A DNA stretch of 58,808 bases from an uncultured bacterium. GTDB taxonomy: Bacteria > Bacillota > Clostridia > Oscillospirales > Oscillospiraceae. The notes under the pieces are model-generated. The model ran no database searches and had not been told where the DNA came from. It saw only the letters and a list, made by a program, of their open reading frames with translations. A program made the translations under genes and the position numbers. Where the stretch lies: the NCBI GenBank assembly GCA_949293165.1, contig CASFCW010000004.1, forward strand, positions 1 to 58,808, read 5' to 3'. Below are positions 58,791 through 58,808 of the stretch, piece after piece; positions within the stretch are counted from its first letter, which is position 1, and every line of letters starts with the position of its first letter.

Positions 58791-58808
58791 ATGAAGAAAC
58801 TGCTTGCA
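58791..58808 (+). CDS. Start of a plus-strand gene cut by the window end
   Basis: Only six codons are visible: ATG then Lys-Lys-Leu-Leu-Ala, which looks like the start of a signal peptide. GGAGG lies 8 nt upstream and a promoter precedes it. An exported protein or lipoprotein is likely; nothing more can be said. Confidence 0.6.

Overview
The window reads as chromosomal DNA from a GC-rich, endospore-forming member of the Clostridia. Third codon positions are mostly G or C. The sporulation genes yunB and spoIIM, a spoIID remnant, the six-cysteine SCIFF ranthipeptide with its radical-SAM maturase, and the SpoIIIE/FtsK-TepA pair all point to Clostridia. An Oscillospiraceae-like gut anaerobe is my best inference, but no marker here fixes the genus. 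Promoters follow the sigma-A pattern (TTGACA-like box, 16-18 nt, TATAAT-like box), often with a TGn extension of the -10. I saw no CRISPR array, insertion sequence, prophage or tRNA.

Left half, almost entirely plus strand. (1) Leloir galactose genes: galM on the minus strand, divergent from galK-galE-galT, with a terminator after galT. (2) A tightly overlapping late cobalamin operon, cbiA-cobT-cobU-cobS-(small CobU-like gene)-cobC-cbiB-cobD-cobQ, covering cobyrinate to cobalamin nucleotide-loop assembly. Its promoter leaves no room for a B12 riboswitch. (3) A long housekeeping operon, ddl-murF-(ABC-F)-(ElyC/SanA-like)-prfA-(85-aa orphan)-(HAD phosphatase)-sua5-(DUF4180)-coaE-(M18 aminopeptidase), closed by a 16-bp-stem terminator. 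(4) tepA-like protease, ftsK/spoIIIE and a papain-type amidase.

Centre, 28.4-36.7 kb. Gene orientation flips from plus to minus. Minus-strand genes are a YbaK-like deacylase, a thioesterase, an Amidase_3-SH3 protein, a GH18-SLH protein and serine dehydratase sdaAB-sdaAA. A plus-strand island of radA, a Xer-type tyrosine recombinase and an SdpI-like protein follows. Between radA and the recombinase lies a 28-bp site with 11-bp perfectly inverted arms and a 6-bp centre. That is the architecture of a chromosome-dimer-resolution (dif) site, and the convergent gene polarity around it fits a replication terminus. I consider it the most interesting signal in the window.

Right half, minus strand except rnpB and the last partial gene. 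PadR and its membrane partner come first. A long unit then runs from murD through three M42 peptidases, an aluminium-resistance/methionine-gamma-lyase-type PLP enzyme, yunB, ligA and an EamA permease to a DUF362 ferredoxin-like protein. Next are an orphan corrinoid/siderophore-type binding lipoprotein with a DUF1847 protein, rnpB (RNase P RNA, plus strand), spoIIM-xerD, and the conserved queA-tgt-yajC-TIGR04086-scfA-scfB string. At 58.5 kb a spoIID homologue loses its N-terminal half at the edge of an AT-rich segment. That segment carries divergent promoters and the start of a secreted-protein gene cut by the window end. Other oddities are a CobD-like enzyme lacking about 50 residues including the NPNNPTG motif, and two partial, complementary-looking CobU proteins in one operon.
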